Shown here: piece by piece, positions 1 through 5,606 of the stretch
Layout of the letters: every line of letters begins with the position of its first letter
Numbering within the stretch: the first letter of the stretch is position 1
Assembly: GCA_014523595.1 (NCBI GenBank)
Contig: JAATVN010000172.1
Span: 1 to 10,324, forward strand
Reading direction: 5' to 3'
DNA from: Nitrososphaerales archaeon TH5888
GTDB lineage: Archaea; Thermoproteota; Nitrososphaeria; Nitrososphaerales; Nitrososphaeraceae
DNA: 10,324 nt
The notes under the pieces: generated by a model
Seen by the model: only the letters and a program-made list of their open reading frames with translations
Databases searched by the model: none
What the model was told of the DNA's origin: nothing
Made by a program: the position numbers and the translations under genes

Positions 1-1
1 A

Positions 2-262
2 ATTGCCAACGTACTGGGATCAAAGATCTTAAACAATACATTATTACTTGCATTTGCGGTATTTGGAGCCATCTATCACAGTGGTCTGGGCGCTTCTATA
101 GATCGAACCGATATTTTATCGCAACAAATGATATTAGCAACAGTAGTTACGTTTATTGCAGTTGGTTTATTATTCAAAAAAGAAATCGGAATATGGACGG
201 GGTTTGTACTTTTGGTAATGTACATTGTAAGTATTGGATTGCAATTCTTTATGAATTCATAA
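2..262 (+). CDS. Cation/Ca2+ exchanger (CaCA family)-like membrane protein, C-terminal fragment
   Basis: The window opens inside this gene; only the last 86 residues and the TAA stop are present. Three hydrophobic segments are visible, at about residues 9-30, 43-61 and 64-84 of the fragment, separated by short charged loops (IDRTD, FKKE). The first carries the pattern GSKILNNTLLL, which resembles the GS-x-I-x-N signature of the second alpha repeat of Na+/Ca2+ and related cation exchangers. In that family this helix contributes ion-binding side chains, and two or three helices then end the protein, as here. I infer an integral membrane antiporter exchanging Ca2+ or another cation for Na+ or H+. 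The ion cannot be told from this fragment, and a different multi-span transporter is possible. The gene converges on the HtrA gene across 76 bases with no obvious T-rich terminator. Confidence 0.6.
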   Translation: MANVLGSKILNNTLLLAFAVFGAIYHSGLGASIDRTDILSQQMILATVVTFIAVGLLFKKEIGIWTGFVLLVMYIVSIGLQFFMNS

Positions 263-338
263 TCCTGTCAAAGTTGACTCTAGCTTGTCCCGATTCCCAT
301 AGAGTAAATCTCATTTGTACGATGATTCGGCAGAAGGG

Positions 339-1499
339 TTAATCATACGGATCTTTTGCATCTTCGGATTTAGTACTATTATCGGATTTAGTACTATTAC
401 TACGATCTCCCAACAGAACATTAAGATCCAAATAAGACTGGTTTCTAATAACAGTCAGATTTAGCTTCTCTCCAGGCTGTTTATTTTCATCTATGTATGA
501 TACTAGATCCTCCATGTAAGTAACGTTATGACTGTCAACCGCTGTAATTATGTCATTGCCATGTTTATCACCATATTGATCGGTAGTACTACCACGAAGT
601 CCAGCATTATCAGCAGGTCCATCCTTAGCTATTGAATCAACATACACTCCCTTGAAATCTCTGCTCAAATTTTCAAAATTTTCTGTTAATTTTGATGTTA
701 AAGTGCTGGCAGAAACTCCCAGCCAGGGATGTGTGTAATTTCCCGTGCTAATAAGTACAGGTACGATTTTAGATATAGTGTTTGAAGGAACTGCCAAACC
801 AATTCCAGAAAAACTTCCCGAATCTGAGAGTACCCCTGCAGTGTTCATTCCAATTACTTCTTCCCCGATACTAAGAAGAGGTCCTCCGGAATTACCGGGA
901 TTAATCAATGCATCTGTTTGAATCACACTAGGAATACTAAATGGTGATCCTTCAGTTGAAATCAAACGTCCTTTCTGACTTACGATGCCAACAGACATCG
1001 AACCTGCAAGTCCATAAGGATTTCCTATAGCGATGACTTGATCACCTACTTCTACTGCAGAGGAATTTCCAAGTGTTAATGGACTAAGTTGTCCTGATAT
1101 ATTTTGTGAAATATCAATCACAGCGATATCATTGAAAGGATCGCTACCTATGACAGAAGCCACGTACCTATTACCATCAATGAAAGTAACATCTACATTC
1201 TTAGAATCCCTTACTACATGATGATTAGTAATTATTCTCCCCTCTTTATCGAATACAAATCCCGATCCTAGACTGGTAACATTTTCGTCTCCCGGGGAAT
1301 CAGGAGAGGCTGACGGATTTTCCCGTGTTATTTGGACGACCGATCCTTGTACATCTTTGAAGATTTTGCTAATTGAAACTAAGCTGGAATTTTTTTCATT
1401 TTCTGTCTGGGCGAAAATTTCCAATTTTTCCACTTGGAAAAATACACCTGAGAATATGAAGGTAAATACCAACATGACCATAAATACAGGTTTCTTCAT
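339..1499 (-). CDS. HtrA/Deg-type serine protease with one PDZ domain, exported
   Basis: This 386-residue trypsin-like (S1C) protease probably degrades or refolds damaged proteins outside the cytoplasmic membrane. The N-terminus is a signal sequence or membrane anchor: Lys-Lys, a hydrophobic run to about residue 21, and a plausible cleavage after IFA30. The protease domain spans about 45-250. Its likely catalytic triad is His94 (TNHHVV), Asp124 (NDIAV) and Ser204 (GNSGGPL). One PDZ domain follows at about 258-365, starting at the typical HPWLGV. The acidic/Ser-rich tail (366-386) contains a tandem duplication. Eleven N-x-S/T sequons (N37, N73, N133, N145, N254, N277, N325, N347, N353, N368, N374) fit an extracytoplasmic protein that could be N-glycosylated, which is an inference. 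The ATG at 1499 starts right at the signal peptide and has a TATA-like box about 26 bases upstream, so the transcript is probably leaderless and separate from the gene behind it. Confidence 0.93.
   Translation of the reverse strand: MKKPVFMVMLVFTFIFSGVFFQVEKLEIFAQTENEKNSSLVSISKIFKDVQGSVVQITRENPSASPDSPGDENVTSLGSGFVFDKEGRIITNHHVVRDSKNVDVTFIDGNRYVASVIGSDPFNDIAVIDISQNISGQLSPLTLGNSSAVEVGDQVIAIGNPYGLAGSMSVGIVSQKGRLISTEGSPFSIPSVIQTDALINPGNSGGPLLSIGEEVIGMNTAGVLSDSGSFSGIGLAVPSNTISKIVPVLISTGNYTHPWLGVSASTLTSKLTENFENLSRDFKGVYVDSIAKDGPADNAGLRGSTTDQYGDKHGNDIITAVDSHNVTYMEDLVSYIDENKQPGEKLNLTVIRNQSYLDLNVLLGDRSNSTKSDNSTKSEDAKDPYD
365..399 (-). repeat. 18-bp tandem duplication inside the HtrA C-terminal tail
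   Basis: Bases 365-382 are repeated at 383-399 with 17 identical positions. The unit is six codons long, so the reading frame is kept, and it duplicates a Lys-Ser-Asp/Glu-Asn-Ser-Thr type block after the PDZ domain. Each copy contributes an N-S-T sequon (N368 and N374). This looks like a recent slippage duplication in a flexible surface tail. Confidence 0.85.
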
Positions 1500-1520
1500 A
1501 TGAAAAATCCATTAAAGTAA

Positions 1521-1530
1521 TCATATAGAC
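1521..1530 (-). promoter_or_regulatory. TATA-like box of the HtrA gene
   Basis: On the minus strand this reads gtctatatga. Its centre lies about 26 bases before the ATG at 1499, the distance expected from an archaeal TATA box to the transcription start. The HtrA mRNA would therefore start at or next to its start codon. Confidence 0.45.
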
Positions 1531-1651
1531 TTTTCTATCGATTTATTTCCAGAAAGATAATTGAAATCATATATGAGCAATCTTTAAAAATGAGTTGGTA
1601 ATCAAGGTTGGTTTCAGCCTATTAGTAGTTACATCTGGTAAGGATGGCCCA

Positions 1652-1960
1652 TTATCTCATATCGGTCTTTTGGTATTTTTCAGTCAACTTTATTTTAAGT
1701 TCGTCTAACTGATCAGATGCCCACTTAACAAAACCATCAGTCATTTCCTGGGGTATTTTTCTTTTTTCAGCTAGTACTAGATAGCCTTCAAAGATCTTCG
1801 CATATATAGTATTACATACTATCATGTTTGCCAATGCATCAGAAACAAAGTCATCGCTCTTACTCTCCAGAAAATTTCTCTTAAAAAGCTCTAAAAGGTT
1901 TTTAGTGCGTCTATCTATCTCATTTTGATCCATTCTATTAGTCAATGTGAATTTACTCAT
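1652..1960 (-). CDS. Small helical protein of unknown function (102 aa)
   Basis: I do not recognise this family. The 102 residues have the character of a soluble, all-helical protein: charged and amphipathic stretches at about 11-33 and 80-100, and a more hydrophobic central stretch at about 40-64 (ALANMIVCNTIYAKIFEGYLVL) that is too polar for a membrane span. The Lys/Glu-rich last helix could form a coiled coil or dimer interface. There is one cysteine, no metal-binding pattern and no signal peptide. ATG 1960 is chosen because a TATA-like box sits about 32 bases upstream; Met10 is an alternative start. The gene shares a 148-base divergent promoter region with the BtuF-like gene and precedes the HtrA gene by 152 bases on the same strand. 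Its length, clean stop and promoter argue for a real gene. Confidence 0.7.
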   Translation of the reverse strand: MSKFTLTNRMDQNEIDRRTKNLLELFKRNFLESKSDDFVSDALANMIVCNTIYAKIFEGYLVLAEKRKIPQEMTDGFVKWASDQLDELKIKLTEKYQKTDMR

Positions 1961-1988
1961 ATTCCAACACAGTTAACTTGACATTCAA

Positions 1989-1996
1989 TTATTAAA
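1989..1996 (-). promoter_or_regulatory. TATA-like box of the 102-aa hypothetical gene
   Basis: On the minus strand this reads tttaataa, centred about 32 bases before ATG 1960. That predicts a leader of only about five bases. Confidence 0.4.
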
Positions 1997-2077
1997 ATAT
2001 TCATACATGAAATTTCTTAAATTGTAATTAGGAATCGTATTTGGCTTGGCATCAATCTCGATTATTGAAAACAGCTA

Positions 2078-2085
2078 TTTAATAT
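2078..2085 (+). promoter_or_regulatory. TATA-like box of the BtuF-like gene
   Basis: The sequence tttaatat is centred about 27 bases before ATG 2109 and is preceded by an A-rich stretch (gaaaacag) in the position of a BRE. The spacing predicts a leaderless transcript and supports this start codon. Confidence 0.5.
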
Positions 2086-2108
2086 AACTAGTAATTTCAC
2101 AATTTGTA

Positions 2109-3038
2109 ATGTTTACTCGGATTGTTTCATTTCTTCCAAGTGCAACAGAGATTCTTTATTTGTTGGAATGTCAGGATTTACTATATGGCGTTACTCACCA
2201 ATGTAATTTTCCTTCTGAAGCACGGAACAAACCTCAGGTCATAAAGTCAGTTTTTGATTCCGAATCAATGACAAGTTTACAAATAGAAGAAAAAATCCAG
2301 GAACTTACAAAGTTACAAAATGATATTTTTATAATAAACTACGACATGTTAAAAAAAATACAGCCGGACCTTATCATATCTCAAGGATTATGTGATGTAT
2401 GTTCACCTCACAATAAAGAAATGGATAAAGTAATTCAATTCTTGGATGATAAACCTGATACCCTAGTGCTTGATCCGCATACTGTTGATGATATAGTGCA
2501 AAATGTCATAGATATTGCTAAAAAGGTTGGGAAGGAGACTGAAGGTTTAGAAATTAAAACATCCTTGATAAGAAAAATTGAAAATATTGCGACTGCGAGC
2601 AAAGATAAAAAACCAAGAGTAATTTGTCTGGAATGGCTTGATCCATTTTACATATGTGGTCATTGGGTTCCTCAAATGGTTGAAATGTCGGGAGGCATTA
2701 ATGGAATCAGTAAGACTGGAGAGCGTTCTCATAAAATAGAGTTATCCCAAATAACTCAGTTCGATCCTGACATATTGATTCTTTTACCTTGTGGATTTAA
2801 CCTTGATAGGGTATCGCGGGAATACGGATCTCTACAAAGAAATCAAGATTGGAATTCTTTAAGAGCGGTTCAAAATGATATGGTTTTTGCGGTAGATGCT
2901 CTGTCATATTTTAGCAGACCCAGCCCAAGAATCATTACTGGTATTGATATACTCGCCAAAATTATCAATCCAGATTCATTTGCAAATTTGGTTGTCCCAA
3001 TAAACTCATACAGTAGATTGAATAAGGAATCTGATTAA
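2109..3038 (+). CDS. BtuF-like cobalamin/metal-chelate binding protein without signal peptide
   Basis: This 309-residue protein belongs to the periplasmic-binding-protein fold family (COG0614, BtuF/FepB type) that binds vitamin B12 or iron chelates between two lobes. Recognisable blocks are SFLPSATEILYLL (7-19), GVTHQCNFP (27-35), DLIISQGLCDVC (87-98), LEWLDPFYICGHWVPQMVEMSGG (174-196, a signature of the 'cobalamin-binding protein' branch), LPCGF (226-230) and SRPSPR (269-274). The protein begins directly at the first beta strand: there is no signal peptide or lipobox, so it appears cytoplasmic, unlike typical transporter partners. No ABC permease or ATPase lies beside it. The ATG is supported by a TATA-like box about 27 bases upstream. 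In this branch the ligand is usually assumed, not measured; a corrinoid is the best guess, and a role in corrinoid handling or sensing inside the cell is inference. Confidence 0.85.
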   Translation: MFTRIVSFLPSATEILYLLECQDLLYGVTHQCNFPSEARNKPQVIKSVFDSESMTSLQIEEKIQELTKLQNDIFIINYDMLKKIQPDLIISQGLCDVCSPHNKEMDKVIQFLDDKPDTLVLDPHTVDDIVQNVIDIAKKVGKETEGLEIKTSLIRKIENIATASKDKKPRVICLEWLDPFYICGHWVPQMVEMSGGINGISKTGERSHKIELSQITQFDPDILILLPCGFNLDRVSREYGSLQRNQDWNSLRAVQNDMVFAVDALSYFSRPSPRIITGIDILAKIINPDSFANLVVPINSYSRLNKESD

Positions 3039-3060
3039 ATAATCAAAAGAAAATAAGACT
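3039..3060 (-). terminator. T-rich stretch after the EF-1A/rpsJ operon
   Basis: Immediately after the rpsJ stop the minus strand reads T-rich (cttattttcttttgattatt) within the 26-base gap to the convergent BtuF-like gene. Archaeal RNA polymerase commonly terminates at T-rich tracts without a hairpin. On the plus strand the same bases are A-rich, so the signal would serve the translation operon only. Confidence 0.35.
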
Positions 3061-3064
3061 ATCG

Positions 3065-3373
3065 TTACGTTAAAGAAACTTCGATGTAAACATCGTCGGG
3101 AATTTTCAATCGCATTAATTGTCTGATTGATCTATCGTCTGCGCCTAGATCTATCACCCGTCTGTGAATCCTTAATTCATATTTATCCCAGGTATTGGTA
3201 CCTTGACCGCAAGGTGATTTTCTCGTAACGACTTTCATCTTCTTAGTCGGAAGTGGATGTGGCCCTCTAAATTTAATCCCATTTTTTTCGCCTATTCCTT
3301 TTATCTCATGACATACATTTTCTAGCATAACTAGATTGGTACTGGTTAATTTAATGCGGGCTTCCTGAGTCAT
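3065..3373 (-). CDS. rpsJ: Small ribosomal subunit protein uS10
   Basis: The 102-residue product is ribosomal protein S10 (uS10) of the 30S subunit head, of the short archaeal form. Diagnostic stretches are ARIKLTSTN at the start (5-13), the loop FRGPHPLPTKKMKVVTRKSPCGQGT (35-59) and YELRIHRRVIDL (65-76). It is the second gene of an operon: only nine bases separate its ATG from the EF-1A stop codon. A GTGA overlapping that stop can pair with the CACCUCC-type 3' end of archaeal 16S rRNA, which would serve as a weak Shine-Dalgarno for this internal, non-leaderless gene. The order EF-1A then S10 is widely kept in archaea and supports both calls. Confidence 0.97.
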   Translation of the reverse strand: MTQEARIKLTSTNLVMLENVCHEIKGIGEKNGIKFRGPHPLPTKKMKVVTRKSPCGQGTNTWDKYELRIHRRVIDLGADDRSIRQLMRLKIPDDVYIEVSLT

Positions 3374-3382
3374 TAATAGGAC

Positions 3383-4699
3383 TCACTTTTTGGCGCTTGG
3401 GTCGTATTTTTCTATAATAGACTTTACGACGCCAGCAGCTATTGTTGTTCCCATATCTCTTAACGCAAATCTACCAATTTCTGGAAATTCTTTGAATGTT
3501 TCTATAGCAAGAGGTCTAACTGGTTTTATTCTCACAATTGCTGCGTCACCAGTCTTTAGAAACTTTGGTTTTTCTTCGACAGCTCCACCGGTTTTTGGAT
3601 CGATTTTCGCTACAAATTCAGACAAGGTGGCTGCAACTTGCGCAGTATGAGCGTGAAGTACGGGTGTATAGCCCGGAGCCATTGCAGTGGGATGGTGGAT
3701 AATTATTATTTGTGCTTCAAATTCTCTTGCAGCATTGGGTGGATTGTCTACAGGTCCAATCACATCTCCGCGCTTGATTGATTTCTTATCCACACCTCTG
3801 AGGTTGAATCCAATATTATCACCAGCTTCTGCAGATTCCATCTGGGTATGATGAGTTTCTATTGACTTTACTTCTCCAGTCACGCCTGATGGCATTACAA
3901 TAACCTTTTGATTGGCCTTTAGAACTCCTGTTTCAACTCTGCCAACAGGTACTGTACCAACCCCCGTGATGGAATAAACATCTTGAATCGGTATCCTGAG
4001 TGGTTTTCCCACTGGTTTTTCTGGAGGTTCGAATAGATCGAGTGTATCGGCTAAAGTGGGTCCCTTGTACCAAGGCATATTTTCTGATTTCTTTAATAGG
4101 TTATCGCCTTTCCAGCCTGAAACAGGGATAAAGCTTATTTTTGAAACATTATAGCCTACCAATTTTAACATTTTTTCCACTATTTCCTTAACTTCATTAT
4201 AGCGTGCTTCTGAATATCCTGAATCGTCCATTTTGTTCAATGCAACTACGATTTGTCCTACTCCAAGTGTCCTTGACAAGAATGCATGTTCTCTAGCTTG
4301 TCCGCCTGGATCAGTAGCCGCCTCAGTCTCACCTGGCTTTACCGATACCACTAGAATTGCAACATCTGCTTCTGATGCTCCAGTTATCATATTTTTGATA
4401 AAATCTCTGTGACCAGGAGCGTCGATCAAGGTGTAAAAGTATTTAGAAGTTTCAAATTTTTGGAATGCCAGATCTATTGTAATTCCTCTTTCTCGCTCAT
4501 CCTTTATGCTATCTAACACCCAAGCGTACTTGAAAGTATCACCTTTTCCTGTTTCTTCAGATTCCTTGGCAAAAGAATCAATAGTTCTTTGATCGATGAC
4601 TCCCATATCCACTAATAAATGACCCACAATAGTCGATTTACCATTATCAACGTGTCCCACAACCACAAGATTCATGTGGGGTTTTTTACTTGCGCTCAT
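3383..4699 (-). CDS. tuf: Translation elongation factor 1-alpha (archaeal EF-1A)
   Basis: This GTPase delivers aminoacyl-tRNA to the ribosomal A site. Its 438 residues match the archaeal length. The G domain (about 1-220) has G1 GHVDNGKS (15-22), G2 RGIT (71-74), G3 DAPGH (93-97), G4 NKMD (155-158) and G5 SGW (194-196). Domain II starts near 233 (PLRIPIQDVYSITGVGTV) and domain III covers about 325-430, with the conserved GYTPVLHAHTAQ and GRFALRDMG. The residue before GKS in G1 is Asn19, where bacterial EF-Tu and crenarchaeal EF-1A usually have His and eukaryotes Ser; the catalytic His97 is intact, so this is variation at a tolerant site. A TATA-like box centred about 27 bases before ATG 4699 indicates a leaderless mRNA shared with rpsJ. 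Confidence 0.98.
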   Translation of the reverse strand: MSASKKPHMNLVVVGHVDNGKSTIVGHLLVDMGVIDQRTIDSFAKESEETGKGDTFKYAWVLDSIKDERERGITIDLAFQKFETSKYFYTLIDAPGHRDFIKNMITGASEADVAILVVSVKPGETEAATDPGGQAREHAFLSRTLGVGQIVVALNKMDDSGYSEARYNEVKEIVEKMLKLVGYNVSKISFIPVSGWKGDNLLKKSENMPWYKGPTLADTLDLFEPPEKPVGKPLRIPIQDVYSITGVGTVPVGRVETGVLKANQKVIVMPSGVTGEVKSIETHHTQMESAEAGDNIGFNLRGVDKKSIKRGDVIGPVDNPPNAAREFEAQIIIIHHPTAMAPGYTPVLHAHTAQVAATLSEFVAKIDPKTGGAVEEKPKFLKTGDAAIVRIKPVRPLAIETFKEFPEIGRFALRDMGTTIAAGVVKSIIEKYDPSAKK

Positions 4700-4722
4700 T
4701 AGATTAAAAGCGATAATAGGGC

Positions 4723-4730
4723 TTTATTTG
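4723..4730 (-). promoter_or_regulatory. TATA-like box of the EF-1A/rpsJ operon
   Basis: On the minus strand this reads caaataaa, centred about 27 bases before ATG 4699. It directly abuts a perfect 6-bp inverted repeat (4730-4745) on its upstream side. Confidence 0.5.
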
Positions 4731-4745
4731 TATTTCGTTAAATAC
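4730..4745. repeat. Perfect inverted repeat next to the EF-1A TATA box
   Basis: GTATTT and AAATAC flank the four bases CGTT, giving a perfect 6-bp dyad from about -31 to -46 relative to the EF-1A start codon. This is the BRE/upstream position, where a dimeric regulator or TFB contact could sit. It is short and AT-rich, so chance is possible. Confidence 0.5.
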
Positions 4746-4827
4746 GAAGCAACAAATCCTACAGATCCTAGGCCAATAGTTACTAGTCGAGATACTAAAT
4801 ATTCCTTGCATTTGTGTTTTCCAATAT

Positions 4828-5190
4828 CTACACCCTGTCATAGTCGTCTTCAATTCTGACAATATCGTTTTCATCGAAGTTGCCATAAGAAATTTCTAAA
4901 ACAATACAACCAGAACTGCTCGCCTGAATTCTGTGCTTTGTGCCAGATGGAATTATGATATTGTCCCCTTCACTGATGGATGATTTCTTGTTCTGAACTT
5001 CAACCGTACCAGAACCCTTGACTATTTTCCAAAACTCCTTTCGATTGTTATGATATTGAAGACTCAACCGCGACCCAGGTTTTATGTAAAGTAATTTTAC
5101 TGTGCATTGTTCATTCTCGTTGAATTTTTCAAATGATCCCCATGGCCGTTTTTCCGAGTAAACTTCCACAAAAAAACAATGGAAAAGCAT
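4828..5190 (-). CDS. Cupin protein, mannose-6-phosphate isomerase type II C-terminal-like
   Basis: The 120 residues form one metal-binding cupin like the isomerase half of the two-domain guanylyltransferase/phosphomannose isomerases (ManC/AlgA type), here as a free-standing protein. Typical blocks are KRPWGSFE (14-21), KPGSRLSLQYHNNRKEFWKIVKG (37-59), GDNIIIPSGTKHRI (75-88) and EISYGNFDENDIVRIEDDY (99-117). Gln45, His47, Glu52 and His86 are the expected metal ligands. By family it would interconvert mannose-6-phosphate and fructose-6-phosphate, but free-standing cupins of this type often have untested functions. The start is uncertain: ATG 5190 lies about 24 bases after a TATA-like box, while the family's conserved part begins only near residue 10 and a GTG at 5169 is an alternative that removes the odd MLFHCFF leader. 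No nucleotidyltransferase gene is adjacent. Confidence 0.85.
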   Translation of the reverse strand: MLFHCFFVEVYSEKRPWGSFEKFNENEQCTVKLLYIKPGSRLSLQYHNNRKEFWKIVKGSGTVEVQNKKSSISEGDNIIIPSGTKHRIQASSSGCIVLEISYGNFDENDIVRIEDDYDRV

Positions 5191-5210
5191 AATTTAATTA
5201 TTGTTATATT

Positions 5211-5218
5211 ATTTATAG
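5211..5218 (-). promoter_or_regulatory. TATA-like box of the cupin gene
   Basis: On the minus strand this reads tataaat within an AT-only stretch, centred about 24 bases before ATG 5190. A second candidate, aatataac at 5203-5210, would better fit transcription starting close to the alternative GTG at 5169. Confidence 0.4.
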
Positions 5219-5221
5219 TAA

Positions 5222-5230
5222 AAAATATAC
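5222..5230 (+). promoter_or_regulatory. TATA-like box of the Cys-rich small ORF
   Basis: The sequence aaaatatac is centred about 27 bases before position 5253. A transcript starting there would have a 16-17 base leader before ATG 5270 or be leaderless with the TTG at 5255. It lies back to back with the cupin TATA box in one short divergent promoter. Confidence 0.35.
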
Positions 5231-5269
5231 AATAGTTGCTTTGAATTACAATTATTGCCTATATCGTCA

Positions 5270-5449
5270 ATGTGTATTTGTAATAATCATGGCGATTGCA
5301 AAGGATTGATAATGGAGGAGGAAGTATTGAAAAATTTCTGTTGCTGTAATTGTCACGATAGCAGTTATCAATTAATCAGAAATTCAATTGCAGCTAACAA
5401 AATTGACAGTCTTGGCAATTTCGGTACAAATCAAAATATGGATTACTAA
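5270..5449 (+). CDS. Small cysteine-rich protein of unknown function (59 aa)
   Basis: I do not recognise this protein. From ATG 5270 it has 59 residues with seven cysteines in the first half: Cys2, Cys4, Cys10, a run Cys24-Cys25-Cys26, and Cys28 followed by His29. The CxC...C and CCCxCH clusters could bind zinc, copper or an iron-sulphur centre. The second half (30-59) is polar, Asn/Ser-rich and has no cysteines, so it is probably flexible. No signal peptide or membrane segment is visible. A TTG at 5255 would add five residues (MPISS). A TATA-like box upstream and the divergent arrangement with the cupin gene favour a real gene, but its length allows an accidental ORF. Conservation of the cysteines in relatives would be the deciding evidence. 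Confidence 0.45.
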   Translation: MCICNNHGDCKGLIMEEEVLKNFCCCNCHDSSYQLIRNSIAANKIDSLGNFGTNQNMDY

Positions 5450-5606
5450 TATATGGTTCTAATACCAGCCATAAATCTAAAGAACCACATGAATATTTTC
5501 AAGGCAGAAATACACATCTGTCCAAGATGATCCAATAAATAACTGGTTAAGGAAGTATCGGTAGTTAATACGTTGCCAATATTCCTAATTTTGGGAACAA
5601 TATTTC

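Noticed and set aside
3390..3650. 86-codon plus-strand ORF opposite the EF-1A 3' end
   Set aside because: It is the antisense shadow of a strongly conserved coding region whose codon pattern keeps the opposite frame open.
4674..4886. Two short overlapping ORFs (plus 4674-4859 and minus 4704-4886) between EF-1A and the cupin
   Set aside because: They overlap the EF-1A start, its promoter and the cupin C-terminus in other frames, and neither has a family-like sequence.
5554..5606. Repeated caatatt/ttcc words after the ileS stop as a terminator hairpin
   Set aside because: The arms pair only through the self-complementary AATATT with unpaired bases beyond it, and there is no T run on the minus strand after it.
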